Of a stretch of 64,000 bases of DNA, positions 63,285 through 64,000 are shown piece after piece; the stretch's first letter is position 1, and every line of letters starts with the position of its first letter. A program made the position numbers and the translations under genes. The stretch is from Sphingobium sp. AP49 (GTDB lineage: Bacteria; Pseudomonadota; Alphaproteobacteria; Sphingomonadales; Sphingomonadaceae): the NCBI RefSeq assembly GCF_000281715.2, contig NZ_CP124576.1, positions 4,127,001 to 4,191,000 on the forward strand, given 5' to 3'. Below the pieces are notes generated by a model. The model was not told where the DNA came from, did not search any database, and saw only the letters and a program-made list of their open reading frames with translations.

Positions 63285-64000
63285 ATGAGTTTTCGCAATA
63301 TTTCCGCATGGGCGATCCGCAACCCGGTCCCCCCTCTGGTGCTGTTCGCCGCCCTGCTGCTGGCGGGCGTCGTCAGCTTCATGCGGATGGACGTCAACCA
63401 GAACCCGGATATCAGCTTCCCTGCGGTCAGTGTGACCGTAATCCAGCCCGGTGCCGCGCCGACCGAGCTGGAAACCCAGGTCACCCAGCGGATCGAGGCC
63501 GCCGTGCGCGGCATCAGCGGGGTGGAGGACATCACATCCTTCGCATCCGAGGGGCAATCGCTGACCAATGTCCAGTTCAAGATAGGCACGCCGGTTGACC
63601 GCGCGGTCAACGACGTCAAGAACGCCGTCGACCAGATCCGCAGCGATCTGCCCGATGGCATTCTAGAACCACAGGTTACCCGCATCGACGTCGACGGCGG
63701 CCCGATTGCCTATTTCAGCGCCGAAACCACGGACATGACGCTGGAAGAACTGTCCTGGTATGTCGACAATACCGTCGCCAAACGCCTGCTGGCCGTGAGC
63801 GGCATGGCGGCAGTCCGGCGCGGCGGCGGGGTCAGCCGCGAAATCCGCGTCATCCTGGATCCGGCCAAGCTGCAGGCTTATGGCGTCACCGCCGCACAAG
63901 TAAATGCCCAGCTGAGCCAGGTGAACCTGAACGCAGCCGGCGGCCGCACCGAAATCGCCGGCGCCGAACAGTCGATCCGCGTACTGGGCAACGCCCGCAA
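63285..64000 (+). CDS. RND efflux pump permease, partial at window end
   Basis: The first 238 residues of an RND (AcrB/MexB-like HAE1) transporter; the gene runs out of the window. MSFRNISAWAIRNPVPPLVLFAALLLAGVVSF is the first transmembrane helix, and the porter domain starts with NPDISFPAVSVTVIQPGAAPTELETQVTQRIEAAVRGISGVEDI, typical of the family. GAGGGA precedes the ATG. Forms an operon with the adaptor gene. Confidence 0.92.
   Translation, partial: MSFRNISAWAIRNPVPPLVLFAALLLAGVVSFMRMDVNQNPDISFPAVSVTVIQPGAAPTELETQVTQRIEAAVRGISGVEDITSFASEGQSLTNVQFKIGTPVDRAVNDVKNAVDQIRSDLPDGILEPQVTRIDVDGGPIAYFSAETTDMTLEELSWYVDNTVAKRLLAVSGMAAVRRGGGVSREIRVILDPAKLQAYGVTAAQVNAQLSQVNLNAAGGRTEIAGAEQSIRVLGNAR

Overview
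The window looks like a chromosomal segment of a sphingomonad alphaproteobacterium (Sphingobium, Sphingomonas or a close relative). The support is indirect but consistent: high G+C, a SciP/DUF1153 cell-cycle regulator, a DUF1489 protein, the order infA - maf - compact RNase E/G - yacG - tRNA-Phe, the order hisG-hisD-nusB-thiL, short Asn/Ala-rich lipoproteins, and a GAAC-N7-GAAC LexA-type box. There is no rRNA, CRISPR array or intact mobile element. Most of it is ordinary core or semi-core chromosome; the accessory interest is concentrated in about five places.

Layout. 1-6.2 kb: a class II aldolase-fold protein, a fused HyuA-HyuB 5-oxoprolinase-type enzyme, a small membrane protein and a Tat-type flavoprotein whose motif order is a circular permutation of D-amino-acid oxidase. 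6.3-11.9 kb: a hybrid histidine kinase, then a DNA-repair-like module (radical SAM protein, membrane protein, hemerythrin, DUF4130-UdgX) with a LexA-type box directly before its first start codon. 11.9-24.5 kb: amidohydrolase, MgtE, PpiB, two coupled lipoproteins, an outer-membrane protein, AdhP, PEP carboxylase, a HerA-like ATPase and a LMW phosphatase.

24.5-35.5 kb: an accessory cluster that reads as one regulon. A LysR regulator sits among four minus-strand transcription units: hypothetical-pirin-OsmC; pirin; VOC-DoxX-porin-DUF1275; and isochorismatase-hydrolase-XapX-amidohydrolase. Each unit is preceded, 92-105 bp before its start codon, by the same composite site, ATAA-N13-GTTC-N9-GAA, whose second part is a TTC-N9-GAA dyad (a LysR T-N11-A box). 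This is the strongest candidate for an undescribed system here.

35.5-49 kb: an AcvB/VirJ-like hydrolase, a tRNA-Phe gene with a decayed integrase fragment beside its 3' end, yacG, RNase E/G, maf, infA, bioA, an OmpA-type lipoprotein, an antiporter, an M13 peptidase, bioD-bioF and an outer-membrane DUF2490 protein. 49-53 kb: a TonB-dependent siderophore receptor and a single-chain DNA methyltransferase fused to an Mrr-like nuclease domain. 53-64 kb: H+-pyrophosphatase, thiL, nusB, hisD, hisG, mnmA, sciP, two GlsB/YeaQ stress membrane proteins, and an RND efflux adaptor with its pump gene running off the window.

Convergent gene ends are repeatedly closed by strong stem-loops lacking a U-tract, several of them overlapping both stop codons. 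No database search was possible; names rest on motif recognition, and operons and regulation are inferred from spacing and visible sites.
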